This document shows, one piece after another, positions 27,763 to 37,279 of a DNA stretch of 64,000 nucleotides (positions are counted from its first letter, which is position 1; every line of letters starts with the position of its first letter). The DNA comes from Methylocaldum szegediense (GTDB taxonomy: Bacteria > Pseudomonadota > Gammaproteobacteria > Methylococcales > Methylococcaceae): the NCBI RefSeq assembly GCF_949769195.1, contig NZ_OX458333.1, forward strand, positions 4,250,001 through 4,314,000. Reading direction: 5' to 3'. The notes beneath the pieces are model-generated. The model had not been told where the DNA came from. It made no database searches and saw only the letters and a program-made list of their open reading frames with translations. The position numbers were made by a program, and so were the translations under genes.

Positions 27763-27969
27763 CTTTTGTTTCCATTCCCGCCGAAGCTTGCTCGAGACGC
27801 GCCTCCGTTCCTCGATTTCAGACTAGCGGGAAGCGCTAAGGTTCGGTCGGAACCGCCGTCGCACCGAATGCTTGTCTGGGAGTTTTGAATCGGAACGCCG
27901 TGCACAGATCCGTCGGATGGCCGGAGCCCGGCGGATCAAAGCCGTTTTTGAGACATCCGGCCGCCGCGT

Positions 27970-28539
27970 TTAGGGCGGATCGGAGTGATGTCTTGTGCGC
28001 CGGGTAGACGTAAGTTCCTGAGCCGAGAGCGCCGGCTCCTGAGGCCGAGCTTTTACGAATAGGTCAAAGCCTAGCCAGAACAAGAGCCAGGCGGGGACTT
28101 TTTCGATCATGAGCCCGTTCCGTATCAGTGACCAGAGTCCCGCTCCGACGAAGGCCAACGGCAACACTGTGCGAAGATCGATCGGGAGTCCCGTCCAGCG
28201 GCTCAGGCGGGTATTCAAATCGCGAATCGCCTCGTTCGCGGTCAGTGTGGTCTGCGGTGGAATCACCGAGGGGCCGTGAGTCAGATCTTCTACGATGACG
28301 TCGATGTCTTGAAGGCACCTGAAGATTCCGGCTTTATCACATCGGGCCGGGTCGTAATGAACCACGAAGCTCCCAGTTACGGGATTCACGCGCACCTGGG
28401 AAACACCGGATCGGGCTTCCAGGCCGCCTTTTATCCGGTTCAGAAGCGAGGGGTTGTTGCGAGCGTGACGGTACTTTATCCGCAGCCGTCCAGGCGTGGT
28501 GCTGACCATTCGCGCCCGATGAGTTTTGCTTGAACTCAT
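27970..28539 (-). CDS. HMA-like domain membrane protein
   Basis: 189 residues. The N-terminal ~85 residues form a ferredoxin-like heavy-metal-associated fold (TTPGRLRIKY, SGVSQVRVNPVTGSFVVHYDP), but the CxxC metal site of true HMA domains is absent. Two hydrophobic helices follow (about 122-160). This matches the HMA_2-type proteins often found with metal ATPases or stress genes. A metal role is therefore doubtful. Confidence 0.65.
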   Translation of the reverse strand: MSSSKTHRARMVSTTPGRLRIKYRHARNNPSLLNRIKGGLEARSGVSQVRVNPVTGSFVVHYDPARCDKAGIFRCLQDIDVIVEDLTHGPSVIPPQTTLTANEAIRDLNTRLSRWTGLPIDLRTVLPLAFVGAGLWSLIRNGLMIEKVPAWLLFWLGFDLFVKARPQEPALSAQELTSTRRTRHHSDPP

Positions 28540-29197
28540 ATCGACCGTCGTCTCCTGGGTTATTGCCGGCCCGATCGAATTTCAACACTGGACTCGTTCG
28601 GATATTTGTGACGAATAGCCGGCGCAACCGATACGAACCTTGAGTTTCGCCTGGTAGACCTTAAACCGTTCGACTTAGTTTCGGGCGAATGGTCTACAGC
28701 GGTCGGAGCTCAAGTGTCGATTACTAAGCTTCTGACATCGAATGCTTTTGGAGATTCCTCGATTGCGACCTCTTGTCGGTGGCAGCCGCGCCGGCTGGCC
28801 TTGGTCGTGGTCCGTGAAGGCGTTAAAAAGCCGATCAAAAAAGTAGTACGAGTCTTTCTCGTTTTCCCAAGCTTGAATCTTGTAAGGGTAATTCCACTCG
28901 AGCGGCGGTTTTGAGCCGGGCATGGTTCAGATGCACCGTCGCTGGTGGTGGTCCTGAACCACCCGGCCTTCCGCCGCCTCATTGAGCAGGCTAACGATGC
29001 CAACAAAAACAATGAAGTAACTCAAACTTCACGCTTGGCACGTAAGTCGCTTCGCCCGACTCGGTTCGCGCGGTTTGCGAGCGCGACCAAGCCTTCGTTC
29101 CATGCTTCGTGCCGGGTGCCGAGAACCGATCGGTGGGGTCTCAGAGACCGTGGCGATCGGTTCCGGCTTTTCCGGTGTTCCCGACCGAACAAAAGAA
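28540..29197. other. Intergenic region with no supported gene
   Basis: About 660 bp. A minus-strand frame (28675-28923) has a plausible-looking N-terminal half but no ribosome-binding site and no known family. It may be decayed coding sequence. Confidence 0.35.
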
Positions 29198-29662
29198 ATG
29201 ACCGTCATATCAATCTCTCCGCCGTCCATCGCTCTGGTCCGGTTTGCCGACCCGCTGAGCAGGGTGCTGAAAACCGAAAGCCAGGCCGAACGCGTTATCG
29301 CTGCTTTGCGCCGCTGTTCCCGATGCAGTGTCGAATTGGATTTCTCCGGTATCGCGGGCACTAGCCCGGTTTTCTGCGACGCATTTTTCGGGCTTGCGGA
29401 GCGCGAGCTTCCAGACACCTGGCTGGTGCCCCGGCACTACGAGTACCCATGGCCTAGCCTAGTGCACCGACTGGTGGGCCGATTGGCGTGTTTGCGTGAA
29501 AAAAACTGGATCAGGGGAGTCGAGTCGCTCGTCACCGGGTTCGGTTCTGTTCCGCGGCTTTATGACAGCGTCTCCGTGCAGAACGGGGCGCAGTGTGTGG
29601 TCTTGGCCTTTGAACCGCTGGCTGGACCCGGCAGGACTTCGCCCAGTTCGTTCGAACTCTGA
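29198..29662 (+). CDS. STAS-like (DUF4325-type) protein
   Basis: 154 residues from the ATG at 29198 (AAAAGAA upstream); the frame is open to 29075, but that extension looks non-coding. The core reads VELDFSGIAGTSPVFCDAFFG, which resembles the VxLDFxG...S..F..E/D.F pattern of the STAS-like DUF4325 family. Such domains often regulate partners by phosphorylation-controlled binding. No kinase is adjacent. Assignment is moderate. Confidence 0.55.
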   Translation: MTVISISPPSIALVRFADPLSRVLKTESQAERVIAALRRCSRCSVELDFSGIAGTSPVFCDAFFGLAERELPDTWLVPRHYEYPWPSLVHRLVGRLACLREKNWIRGVESLVTGFGSVPRLYDSVSVQNGAQCVVLAFEPLAGPGRTSPSSFEL

Positions 29663-30099
29663 TCGAGGGATGCTGTCGCGAGGCGGACACAATCGTGCAT
29701 GGGGTGGGTCCGTTGAACACGCATTCGATAGCGAGCCTCCATAGACGTTTTTGCGCTGGAGGACGCTCGACAGTTCCCTAAGCGGATAGGGATTCGCCCC
29801 AGGTCGAAGCATGGAAGCTGGCTGGACAGGGCCGAAATTGAACTCAGCGCCCTAGCCTGAGGTTGCCGACGCCCGGATCAAACTTTGTAAGCTTTAACCT
29901 ACCGTCGACAGGTGGCAGGGCACCCGGATGGGTAGGGCTTCTTTCGTATTCATAGTTTATTCCTTATGTGTTGCATACTCTGGCTCGCGCAGAATGGTGT
30001 CATGATGTCGGTGCTTCCGTGAGAACTTTACATCTCGGGCGGGAGAATAAGCTTAGCGGGAAAGTCGTATGGGTTATATCAGCGAAAGGAGCGATCGAC
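29663..30099. other. Intergenic region upstream of the SDR gene
   Basis: About 440 bp without a gene. A good ribosome-binding site (AAAGGAG) at the end serves the SDR gene. I could not identify a clear promoter. Confidence 0.4.
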
Positions 30100-30972
30100 A
30101 TGAGCGGCGAAGTGCAAGAACCGAAACCGCCGTTTCCAGAGCAGCATCTGGAGCGGCCGGAGCTGGAATCCGAGCTAGAGCCCCGGCCGAGATACTCGGC
30201 GCCTTTGTACAAAGGAGCGGGTAAACTCAAGGACAAGATAGCCCTGATAACCGGGGGCGATTCCGGAATAGGCCGGTCCGTCGCCGTGCTGTTTGCCCGC
30301 GAGGGAGCGGACGTTGCCATCGTCTATCACCAAGCACATTCGGATGCCGAGGAAACCAAGCAGGCGGTCGAAGCGGAGGGGCGCAAGGCTATCACCCTTT
30401 GCGGAGATGTAAAGGACGCTTCTTTTTGCCGACTAGCCGTGGAACGGACCGTCCAGGCGTTCGGCAAGCTGAACGTGCTTGTGAACAACGCGGCCTATCA
30501 GAAGCACTGCGAGAGCCTCGCCGAACTGTCGGACGAGCAGTGGGATCTGACATTCAAGACTAACATCTACGGTTATTTCTATATGACCAAGGCAGCGCTA
30601 CCGCACCTCAAAGGTGGCGATGCCATTATCAATACCGGATCGATCACGGGCTTGGAGGGCAATGCTGGACTTTTGGATTACGCGGCGACCAAAGGCGCGA
30701 TCGTCGCCTTCACCAAATCGTTGGCGCAGAATCTCGCGGAATCGCGCATTCGGGTGAATTGCGTCGCACCGGGCCCAGTCTGGACGCCCCTGAATCCCGC
30801 CGACCAGCCGGCCGAAAAAGTGGCGGAATTCGGTAAACAAACCAAATACCAGCGACCGGCTCAGCCGGAGGAAATCTCGCCGGCTTATGTGTATTTCGCG
30901 TCCGAGGCGGATTCGAGTTACGTCACCGGCGAGGTGTTGACCTTGCTGGGTGGGAATATTCGCGCTGGTTGA
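30100..30972 (+). CDS. SDR-family oxidoreductase (YghA-like)
   Basis: 290 residues; the ATG at 30100 is chosen for its AAAGGAG, although the frame is open to 29968. NAD(P)-binding TGGDSGIGR lies near residue 51, NNAA near 128, and the catalytic YAATK with upstream Ser (NTGSITG) is present. The N-terminal ~40 residues, rich in Pro and Glu with PLYKGAGKLKDK before the fold, are typical of the YghA/glucose-dehydrogenase-like stress SDRs. The substrate is unknown. It opens the block of stress-type genes. Confidence 0.85.
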   Translation: MSGEVQEPKPPFPEQHLERPELESELEPRPRYSAPLYKGAGKLKDKIALITGGDSGIGRSVAVLFAREGADVAIVYHQAHSDAEETKQAVEAEGRKAITLCGDVKDASFCRLAVERTVQAFGKLNVLVNNAAYQKHCESLAELSDEQWDLTFKTNIYGYFYMTKAALPHLKGGDAIINTGSITGLEGNAGLLDYAATKGAIVAFTKSLAQNLAESRIRVNCVAPGPVWTPLNPADQPAEKVAEFGKQTKYQRPAQPEEISPAYVYFASEADSSYVTGEVLTLLGGNIRAG

Positions 30973-31037
30973 ACGCAAGACTCAACGGGATGCGCGGCGC
31001 TTGATGCAGGAGCCGCCATCCGGCCTCGATCGCGCGA

Positions 31038-31457
31038 TCAAGGCATCGCGGATATCGCTTTGACCAGTTCCCCGGCTTTGGACGCCTCGAGGCCGATTGC
31101 CAAATCGCCTTGGCTGACCATTCCGACCAGCTTATGATCTTCGATGACCGGCAACCGCCTGACGCTGTGCTTGATCATTTTCGCCAGCGCCTCGTCGATT
31201 GTGTCGTGGGCATAGACCATAACCGGCACACCCTGTGCGAGTTCGCCGGCGGTCGTCGTCGAAGGATCACGATCCGCCGCCAAGACTTTGATTACGATGT
31301 CGCGGTCCGTGAGCATGCCCTTAAGGCGGTTATCGTCTCCGCAAATAGGGAGGGCGCCGATGTCGAGCAGCTCCATGCGCTTTGCTGCTTCGACGACGGT
31401 CTCGTGTTCGCCGATGCACTCGGCGCCTCTGGTCATGATGTCTCGTACAGTTTTCAT
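31038..31457 (-). CDS. Tandem CBS-domain protein
   Basis: 139 residues made of two CBS domains (about 7-60 and 76-128), the second ending RRLPVIEDHKLVGMVSQGDLA. AAAGGTG precedes the ATG. Stand-alone CBS pairs bind adenine nucleotides and act as energy or stress sensors. No fused enzyme is present. It is convergent with the SDR gene. Confidence 0.88.
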   Translation of the reverse strand: MKTVRDIMTRGAECIGEHETVVEAAKRMELLDIGALPICGDDNRLKGMLTDRDIVIKVLAADRDPSTTTAGELAQGVPVMVYAHDTIDEALAKMIKHSVRRLPVIEDHKLVGMVSQGDLAIGLEASKAGELVKAISAMP

Positions 31458-31514
31458 GGGATTTCACCTTTCGTTCTCGATTACGTTAAGTCAGCCGTAA
31501 TGCCGACGGGGAAG

Positions 31515-31582
31515 GGCTTGGCCGGCGCTCCCGGCCAAGCCGTTTGCGATTGGGAGGGCTTGGCCGGCGCTCCCGGCCAAAC
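31515..31582 (+). repeat. Tandem palindromic repeat, two units of 42 bp
   Basis: Unit 1 is a perfect inverted repeat GGCTTGGCCGG/CCGGCCAAGCC around CGCTC (31515-31541), followed by GTTTGCGATTGGGAGGGC. Unit 2 starts at 31557 with one changed base in its last arm. A third, partly decayed copy lies at 17591-17625. It fills the gap between the CBS and YihY genes. Confidence 0.8.
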
Positions 31583-31617
31583 CTTTCGTAATTGAAGGAT
31601 CATCTGGGCGTCCCAAC

Positions 31618-32643
31618 TCAAGGTTTCGGATGCCGCTCCACATCACCTGTCTCGTCTGCTTTTTCGTCGCCATAGGCTCGACCTATGGTGTCGGCCGCGT
31701 ACGCGCGGCGTTCGCCTAAAGGTTCGGCTTCGCCTTCGGTCGTGTCTTCTTTGGTCTGCCGCTCCAGTTCGGCGTTGAGCTCGGCGCCAAGAAGCACCAC
31801 GTAAGCGGTGAGATAGAACCAGGTGAGCAGAATGACGATGGCTCCGACCGAGCCGTAGGTTTCGTTGTAATTTCCGAAATTGGATACATAGAACGAAAAC
31901 AGTCCGGAGCCCAACAGCCACAACACCACTGCCAGCACGGCGCCGGGACTGACCCATTCCCAGCGCGGCTTGTTACGGCAGGGGCCGTAATGATAGACAA
32001 CGGCCAAACCGAAGACGAACGCGAGAGCGAGAAGCGGCCAGCGGAGAAGAGAGAACAGGAACGACAGAAAGCCGCCGAGGCCGGTAAAGCTCAAAAAAGC
32101 GGGCAGACCGGCAATGAGTCCTATTGCCAGCAAAGCGAAGACGATTCCGCCGAAGGTGAAGCCCAAGGCCAGACCGTTGAGTTTCAGAAAGCTTCTTCTT
32201 TCCTGTTCCTTGTAAACGATGTTCAGCGCAGTAATCAGGGACGTGATGCCCTTGGTGGCGCTCCAGATCGCGATCGCCAAACCGATCAGCACGCCCAAGC
32301 TCAGGGCGGTATTCGCATGGCTGGCAATGTCGTTCAGTTGTCGGCTCAGCAAGGCATGCGCCTCGGGCGGGACGATGCTCGCCAAGGCCTCGATTTCTTT
32401 TTGGACGTCGGCGGGGTCGGCAACCAGACCGTAAATGCCGATCATGGCCGCCAAGGCGGGGAAAATCGCCAGCAGGGCGTAGAACGCCACGCCGGCCGCG
32501 ACGATAGAAATATTGTCGCGCTCGAGTTCGTTCTTGACACGATAAGCGATATCCCGCCATCCCGCGAGCGGAACATCCCAGGGACGCGTTGCCGAACGGC
32601 CCCGTTCGTGGTCTTCTGCGGAAGCGTGGGTCGGTATTGGCAT
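31618..32643 (-). CDS. YihY/BrkB-family inner-membrane protein
   Basis: 341 residues from the ATG at 32643 (GGGAGG upstream); the frame stays open to 32724. About six membrane helices carry the family patterns: FYALLAIFPALAAMIGIYG, a WSATKGI segment and the late NYNETYGSVGAIVILLTWFYLTAYVVLLGAELNAELE. The family is widespread; its function is unsettled despite its old ribonuclease BN label. The C-terminal 40 residues are polar. Confidence 0.88.
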   Translation of the reverse strand: MPIPTHASAEDHERGRSATRPWDVPLAGWRDIAYRVKNELERDNISIVAAGVAFYALLAIFPALAAMIGIYGLVADPADVQKEIEALASIVPPEAHALLSRQLNDIASHANTALSLGVLIGLAIAIWSATKGITSLITALNIVYKEQERRSFLKLNGLALGFTFGGIVFALLAIGLIAGLPAFLSFTGLGGFLSFLFSLLRWPLLALAFVFGLAVVYHYGPCRNKPRWEWVSPGAVLAVVLWLLGSGLFSFYVSNFGNYNETYGSVGAIVILLTWFYLTAYVVLLGAELNAELERQTKEDTTEGEAEPLGERRAYAADTIGRAYGDEKADETGDVERHPKP

Positions 32644-32813
32644 TGGGGAAGCCTCCCTGAAAGAATCAAGGGCGAATAGTCCGGCGATGCAAAGGCGTCG
32701 GAGCCCCGGTAGTAGCCGGATCATCCGTCATGTCACGCGTTCGACCGGTATTTCCCATGACGCGCGACGGGTGGCGCGTCATGGTTTTTTCCGATGGGCC
32801 AAACGGGTTGGTT

Positions 32814-34061
32814 TTACGGCGTGTTCGGAGAGTCGTAGCCGGTTTGGCCGCTCGCGGACCCGGATATTCGTCGATCCGGCAAGCCGTGCCGCCGCTCTTC
32901 GGCAGGCGGGAATCTCGTCGCGGCTCCGACCGTCTCGGCCAGGGATCCCTTGCGGCGGTCACGTACGCCGCTGCGGCGTTCGCCCATCGGCGGCATAGCT
33001 TTCATCGATTCGGCACCAGCCGCCTCCTCACCGCCAACGGTTCTTGTGACGCCGCCCAGACCTTCGTTGGTCGTTCCGCCGGCTGTCGTGCCGACGACTG
33101 GGGCTCGTCCCGCAGGGCCGCCGGCAGCGGGCATTACGGGCGAGGTTTCGGTCCCGGTTTCGCCTCTGGCCATGTCGCGCCGAATTTCTCCTGCCATCGA
33201 GCCGGCGGTGAGCGGGCTGCTCTCGGCTTCGGTCGGTCCTCCAGACATCGGTTCACGGGTAAGCCGTTCGCCCTCAGTCGGGGCCTCGCGCATGATGTCC
33301 CGGCCGGTTTCGCGAGCCTCGCGTGCTAACCGGTCCCGGGTTTCACCCATCATCTCGTCCTCCATCCGTGTTCGGGGCATGAAGGCGCCCAGAGCCGCGC
33401 CGATGGCGAGCCCGAGTACGCCCAAGAGCAAGGGCTGATCTTGAGCGACATGTTGATACCGTTCCTGGACGGCATGCCCGAGTTGTGCGGCCTGATCCTG
33501 CGCTCGATGGGAAATGTCTCCTGCCTTTTCACGGACGCTGCTCATGGTATCGGAGACGGAGTGCCGAACATGGCTCGCCTTATCCCCCAGCGTTTCCCGA
33601 ACATGGCCGACAGTGTCCGATACTCTGCCTTTCACATGTTCCATCCTTTCTCCTATCGCGCCTTCGCCCTGGCCACCGCCCGCAGCGTAAGGCTCGGAGC
33701 GAGGTACTTCGCCGTGCAGACTGTGCAAACCTTCCATTCCGTGGGAGGGCTTTGTGAACCGGGGCAAGTGTAGGTGACCCTTGGTGCCAGCGCGGCCCGA
33801 CAGGGCCAGCCAAGTAAATCCGATGCCGAGAAGGCTTACCGGAATCGGATTTTCCTTGATGACGGTCCCGGCGTTTGTACTCAACCGTCGAAAGTTTTCA
33901 CCGATGTGCATTTCGTCCAGATAGCCGAGAGCCTGATCCAGGAGCTGTCCGGGCGAAAATCTCTTTTGTATCGTGTCCAGAGTTTTTGCGATTTGGCTCC
34001 GTGTCCGTTCGATATCGGTTTCGATTTGTTCGGGACTTCTGGTTTCGTCATAGGTAGCCAT
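32814..34061 (-). CDS. DUF3618 protein with long glycine/glutamate-rich tail
   Basis: 415 residues from an ATG with GGAG upstream at 34061. The N-terminal DUF3618 domain (SPEQIETDIERTRSQIAKTLDTIQ) is followed by a hydrophobic spot (IPVSLLGIGFTWLALSG) and a long amphipathic region with LEA-like heptads (VSDTVGHVRETLGDKASHVRHSVSD). A second hydrophobic glycine-zipper segment (LLLGVLGLAIGAALGAFMP) precedes a disordered tail. The layout suggests a membrane-associated stress protein. The tail composition makes length estimates by homology unreliable. Confidence 0.75.
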   Translation of the reverse strand: MATYDETRSPEQIETDIERTRSQIAKTLDTIQKRFSPGQLLDQALGYLDEMHIGENFRRLSTNAGTVIKENPIPVSLLGIGFTWLALSGRAGTKGHLHLPRFTKPSHGMEGLHSLHGEVPRSEPYAAGGGQGEGAIGERMEHVKGRVSDTVGHVRETLGDKASHVRHSVSDTMSSVREKAGDISHRAQDQAAQLGHAVQERYQHVAQDQPLLLGVLGLAIGAALGAFMPRTRMEDEMMGETRDRLAREARETGRDIMREAPTEGERLTREPMSGGPTEAESSPLTAGSMAGEIRRDMARGETGTETSPVMPAAGGPAGRAPVVGTTAGGTTNEGLGGVTRTVGGEEAAGAESMKAMPPMGERRSGVRDRRKGSLAETVGAATRFPPAEERRHGLPDRRISGSASGQTGYDSPNTP

Positions 34062-34187
34062 AAAATTCTCCACTGCGCTTGCTTGAGAGCGCCCGTCCCG
34101 ATCGTTTCGTCGTCTGGGGCTCGTCTCTTGATGTTGATAAAGCATCCCTGAACTGTCGGATTAACGTGGAAATCCACCGACAAACCG

Positions 34188-34637
34188 TCACATCCTTGTC
34201 AAACGCTCTTCTATCCAGACCCGATGCCGGTGTTCGTCCGCGAGATTGCGCTCCAGCACCGGGCGAGCCACGGGCAAGATGTCGCTGCGCTGGAGTGCCT
34301 GTCGATACGCCTGATTGGTGTCGTCTTCGTTGGATTTCATGGCTAGGAGAATGCCCTTGTCTCCGGCGATGTTCCCGATGATGACCTTTCCTTGGGTCAA
34401 GACGGCCTTGAAATCGGCTTCGGTAGGCGGCACCCGACCGAGATCGCGTACGATGCGGCTGAGTTCCTGAATATGGCGCTGGTGGTCGCTCATGAATTCA
34501 CCGAGCCGATCGCCAATGCCGCCGTCGTCGATCCTTTTGATGGCCGCCGCGTACGCGGCGGTGGCATCGAAGTCGAGTTCGATCAGGTTGATGAGTGTTT
34601 CGACAAAAGAATCCTCGTTTCCGATTAAGCTAGGCAT
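34188..34637 (-). CDS. Ferritin-like DUF2383 (PA2169-type) protein
   Basis: 149 residues, all-helical, with Glu/His pairs spaced as in ferritin-like four-helix bundles (LIELDFDATAAY, MSDHQRHIQELS, LADEHRHRVWIEERL). It matches the PA2169/DUF2383 family found in stress clusters. A di-iron role is possible but unproven. It lies among other stress-type genes on the same strand. Confidence 0.72.
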   Translation of the reverse strand: MPSLIGNEDSFVETLINLIELDFDATAAYAAAIKRIDDGGIGDRLGEFMSDHQRHIQELSRIVRDLGRVPPTEADFKAVLTQGKVIIGNIAGDKGILLAMKSNEDDTNQAYRQALQRSDILPVARPVLERNLADEHRHRVWIEERLTRM

Positions 34638-34678
34638 ACGGTTCCTCGTTCCTCCGAAGCGTTAAAAGCCGCCGCGGT

Positions 34679-35101
34679 TCACTTGAGATGCTCGCGCAAG
34701 ACTTCCGAGTCTCTGCGAAGCGAATCGCCGGATTTTTTCGGTACCAGGTTTTTCGCTTTGAGATTGCTGCGGCCCTTTTGCAGCAGTACCACGCCGATGA
34801 TGGCGACGATCGATCCGACGATGAGCGGCGATAGCCAGGGGTTGTCGACGGCAAAGCTTCCCAATGCGTCGTTGAGCGCGGCGACCGCGGCGAGCAAGAG
34901 AATTAGGAATCCTGCGAACAGGATGGCGCCGCCGATCGTCAGTGAGCCGACCCCGGCCCCTGCTTCCGACACTTTCTCGGATAACTCGGCCTTCATCAGC
35001 TGTCCTTCCTGACGGACGAGCGTCGATAATTCGCGCGTAAAATCTGTAATCAATCCGGCAAGAGAAGGATCTTTCTTGCCTGTCACTTCGTCTGGTTGCA
35101 T
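34679..35101 (-). CDS. Holin-like (Phage_holin_3_6/DUF1469) membrane protein
   Basis: 140 residues from an ATG with AGAGG upstream; an upstream extension overlapping the next gene is unlikely. The start DPSLAGLITDFTRELSTLVRQEGQLMKAEL and two membrane helices (about 46-66 and 76-96) match the DUF1469 family. It is usually found beside DUF3618 and YqjD-like genes, as here. The name holin is historical; in such clusters the protein is not a phage gene. Confidence 0.8.
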   Translation of the reverse strand: MQPDEVTGKKDPSLAGLITDFTRELSTLVRQEGQLMKAELSEKVSEAGAGVGSLTIGGAILFAGFLILLLAAVAALNDALGSFAVDNPWLSPLIVGSIVAIIGVVLLQKGRSNLKAKNLVPKKSGDSLRRDSEVLREHLK

Positions 35102-35192
35102 GACGGTATTCCTCTCAAAAATGGTTGTGCCGGCGCCCTCGAGGCCGGACGTTTCGCCTGTCGGATGACCGGCCTTTCCGAAGTCGGATCCC

Positions 35193-35729
35193 TTAATGGG
35201 TATAACGGGCTCCGGCCTCCGGGCGCTCCATGGAGCCATATCCCGGCTCGGTCGCTCTTCGCTCCGCGGAACTTTTGAGAAATCGCGAGAGCATCAAGCC
35301 GACGAGTAGGCTGCCTCCAAAGAACACACCCGGATTTCGGCGGGCGAAGTCCTCGGTCTTTTTGAGCACCGTGCGAAGGTCTCCCTCGCGGATAGAGTCA
35401 ACCATCCGGTCGAGCGCTTCCGCCGTACGATCAAGATAACGGGCCGTCGTCGACTGCTGCCGCTCGCTTAACTGCTGGGCAGCTCGATGCAAGGCCTCCG
35501 CTACGCCACCGACTTCCTCGGCGGCCGCACGGCGTTGTTCCTTGAACAAGGATTCGCCTCGTTGCTTGACCTCATCCTTCAACCGCTGCACTTCGTGTTT
35601 GATCTCGCCGGCCATCGCCCTAGCCTCGGCTTTGACCTCGGGGGTATGCGTTTCCGTGCTGGCCGAAATACCGGTTTCAGGCTGTGATGGCGATCGGGTC
35701 GTGCCCGATTCGGTTTCTATGTGAGCCAT
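35193..35729 (-). CDS. YqjD/ElaB-like membrane-anchored protein
   Basis: 178 residues. A polar N-terminus (about 1-35) is followed by a long coiled-coil-like helix (about 36-125: KAEARAMAGEIKHEVQRLKDEVK, TARYLDRTAEALDRMVDS) and one C-terminal membrane helix (PGVFFGGSLLVGLMLSRFL). YqjD-type tail-anchored proteins bind ribosomes in stationary phase; that role is assumed from the family. AGAGGTG precedes the start. Confidence 0.72.
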   Translation of the reverse strand: MAHIETESGTTRSPSQPETGISASTETHTPEVKAEARAMAGEIKHEVQRLKDEVKQRGESLFKEQRRAAAEEVGGVAEALHRAAQQLSERQQSTTARYLDRTAEALDRMVDSIREGDLRTVLKKTEDFARRNPGVFFGGSLLVGLMLSRFLKSSAERRATEPGYGSMERPEAGARYTH

Positions 35730-35932
35730 GACTACACCTCTAATGCTTGATATTTAGCAAATTATTCCGCCTCATACCGTTCAAAAACAGTCGTAATAAT
35801 TCGTATCTTTAGCGAAACAGTTCCGCTTCCGTGGTGATTCTAGGATGCGCTGGCCGTATATTTGGGGACGCGGGAGTGGTGTTTTGGATGGTTTTTGTTT
35901 GGGTCGTTTGACCGGGTTGCGAATACTGGGAT
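35730..35932. other. Promoter-side intergenic region of the stress genes
   Basis: The minus-strand promoter of the YqjD-like gene should be here. I see no confident -35/-10 pair. Confidence 0.3.
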
Positions 35933-36132
35933 TTGGATATTATCGAAAAACGACAAATATCCTTAAAAATGGATCAGGTGATCGAGGGTATAAAAACACT
36001 GATATATAAATTTTCAGACAGCCATCATGGATCGTTAGGTTGCAGGTCTACAACAGCTTGGATGAAAAATTGGAAAAAATATATAACCATGTGGCATATC
36101 TCCAACTTAGGTTAGATTGGGATCAAACCTAA
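35933..36132 (+). pseudogene. AT-rich broken reading frame, possible remnant of foreign gene
   Basis: About 200 bp much richer in A/T than its surroundings. One frame reads MDQVIEGIKTLIYKFSD from an ATG, and another frame after a stop continues VYNSLDEKLEKIYNHVAYL and ends at 36132. The pieces look like one small helical protein split by a frameshift. The IS481 element inserted about 80 bp further on. No family is recognised, so this could be chance. Confidence 0.3.
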
Positions 36133-36208
36133 ATACTCCAATTTCCTGGGAAACCAAGGTCTTTTATATCAGAGGGACAATATCCGCCGTACGCCGTTTT
36201 GGAGGATG

Positions 36209-36214
36209 GTTAGG
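36209..36214. repeat. Target-site duplication, left copy
   Basis: GTTAGG directly abuts the left end of the IS element and is repeated exactly at 37280-37285. Confidence 0.85.
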
Positions 36215-37279
36215 TGTCACGTCCCGTATGATTATTTACCCAGAAGGAGTTATGCTCTGTTCGAAGCCCGGAGCCTTCTCCAGGAGATCTTTGGTTCGTC
36301 CAAGTAAGGTCCATCACCATGCAGATTCGTCTTCATAAGAACGCCCGTACCACCCCAGCCGTTCGGCAGGCCATTCAAGCGTCCACGTTGAGCGAGCGCG
36401 CCTTGGCCCAAAAGCATGGCATTAGCCGAACGACCGTCCGCAAGTGGAAACACCGCTCCTCGGTCGAAGATGCCTCACACCGGCCCCACACCCTCAGAAC
36501 CACGCTCACGCCCGCCCAGGAAGCCATCGTGGTCTACCTCCGCCAAGCTCTGCTCCTCCCCTTGGATGATCTCCTGGCCGTGACCCGGGAATTTCTCAAT
36601 CCCGCCGTGTCCCGTTCCGGGCTAGACCGCTGCCTGCGCCGCCACGGGGTGGCGTCCCTCAAGACCCTGCTTCCGCCTACAGAGAAGGCGAAGGTCAAAC
36701 CCTTCAAGGCCTATGAGCCCGGCTTCCTTCACCTGGATGTTAAGTACTTGCCCGCCATCGACGGCGAACCCCGCCGATACCTGTTCGTCGCCATCGACCG
36801 CGCCACCCGCTGGGTCTATGTCGCCCTCAAGCCCAACCGCACCGCCTTAAGCGCAAAGGACTTCCTCAAAGCGGTGATTCAGGCCGCGCCTTTCCGCATC
36901 CAGAAATGCCTGACCGACAACGGCTCGGAGTTTACCGACCGTTTCCTGATCCGAACTCGGCAGTCCTCGGGGACGCATGAGTTTGACCGCCTCTGTACTG
37001 AACAAGGCATCGAACATCGCCTGATTCCGCCGGGCCGGCCCCAAACGAATGGCCTGGTGGAACGCTTCAATGGCCGCATCGAGGAGGTGTTGCAAACCCA
37101 TCACTTCGATTCAACCGCCGATCTGGACACCACCCTGCACCGCTATGTCGAGCTGTACAATCATCACATTCCCCAAAAGGCCTTAGGCCATCTCACCCCG
37201 ATCCAGGCTCTCAAAAACTGGCAACTGTCCCATCCTCATCTTTTTCGAAAGAAGGTTTACGATCTTGCGGGACCTGACA
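36215..37279 (+). mobile_element. IS481-family insertion sequence, complete (1065 bp)
   Basis: Terminal inverted repeats begin TGTCACGTCCCG on the left and TGTCAGGTCCCG on the right (reverse complement), with weaker pairing beyond. A 6-bp direct duplication GTTAGG flanks both ends, and one intact transposase gene fills the element. The perfect duplication points to a recent insertion. It lies between the YqjD-like gene and an SDR gene. Confidence 0.88.

Noticed and set aside
28675-28923. 82-residue minus-strand frame
   Set aside because: The first half looks protein-like, but there is no ribosome-binding site or known family, and a competing frame overlaps it.
34679-35101. Prophage remnant, suggested by the holin-like gene
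   Set aside because: DUF1469 proteins are regularly found with DUF3618 and YqjD-type stress genes. No other phage gene is present in the window.
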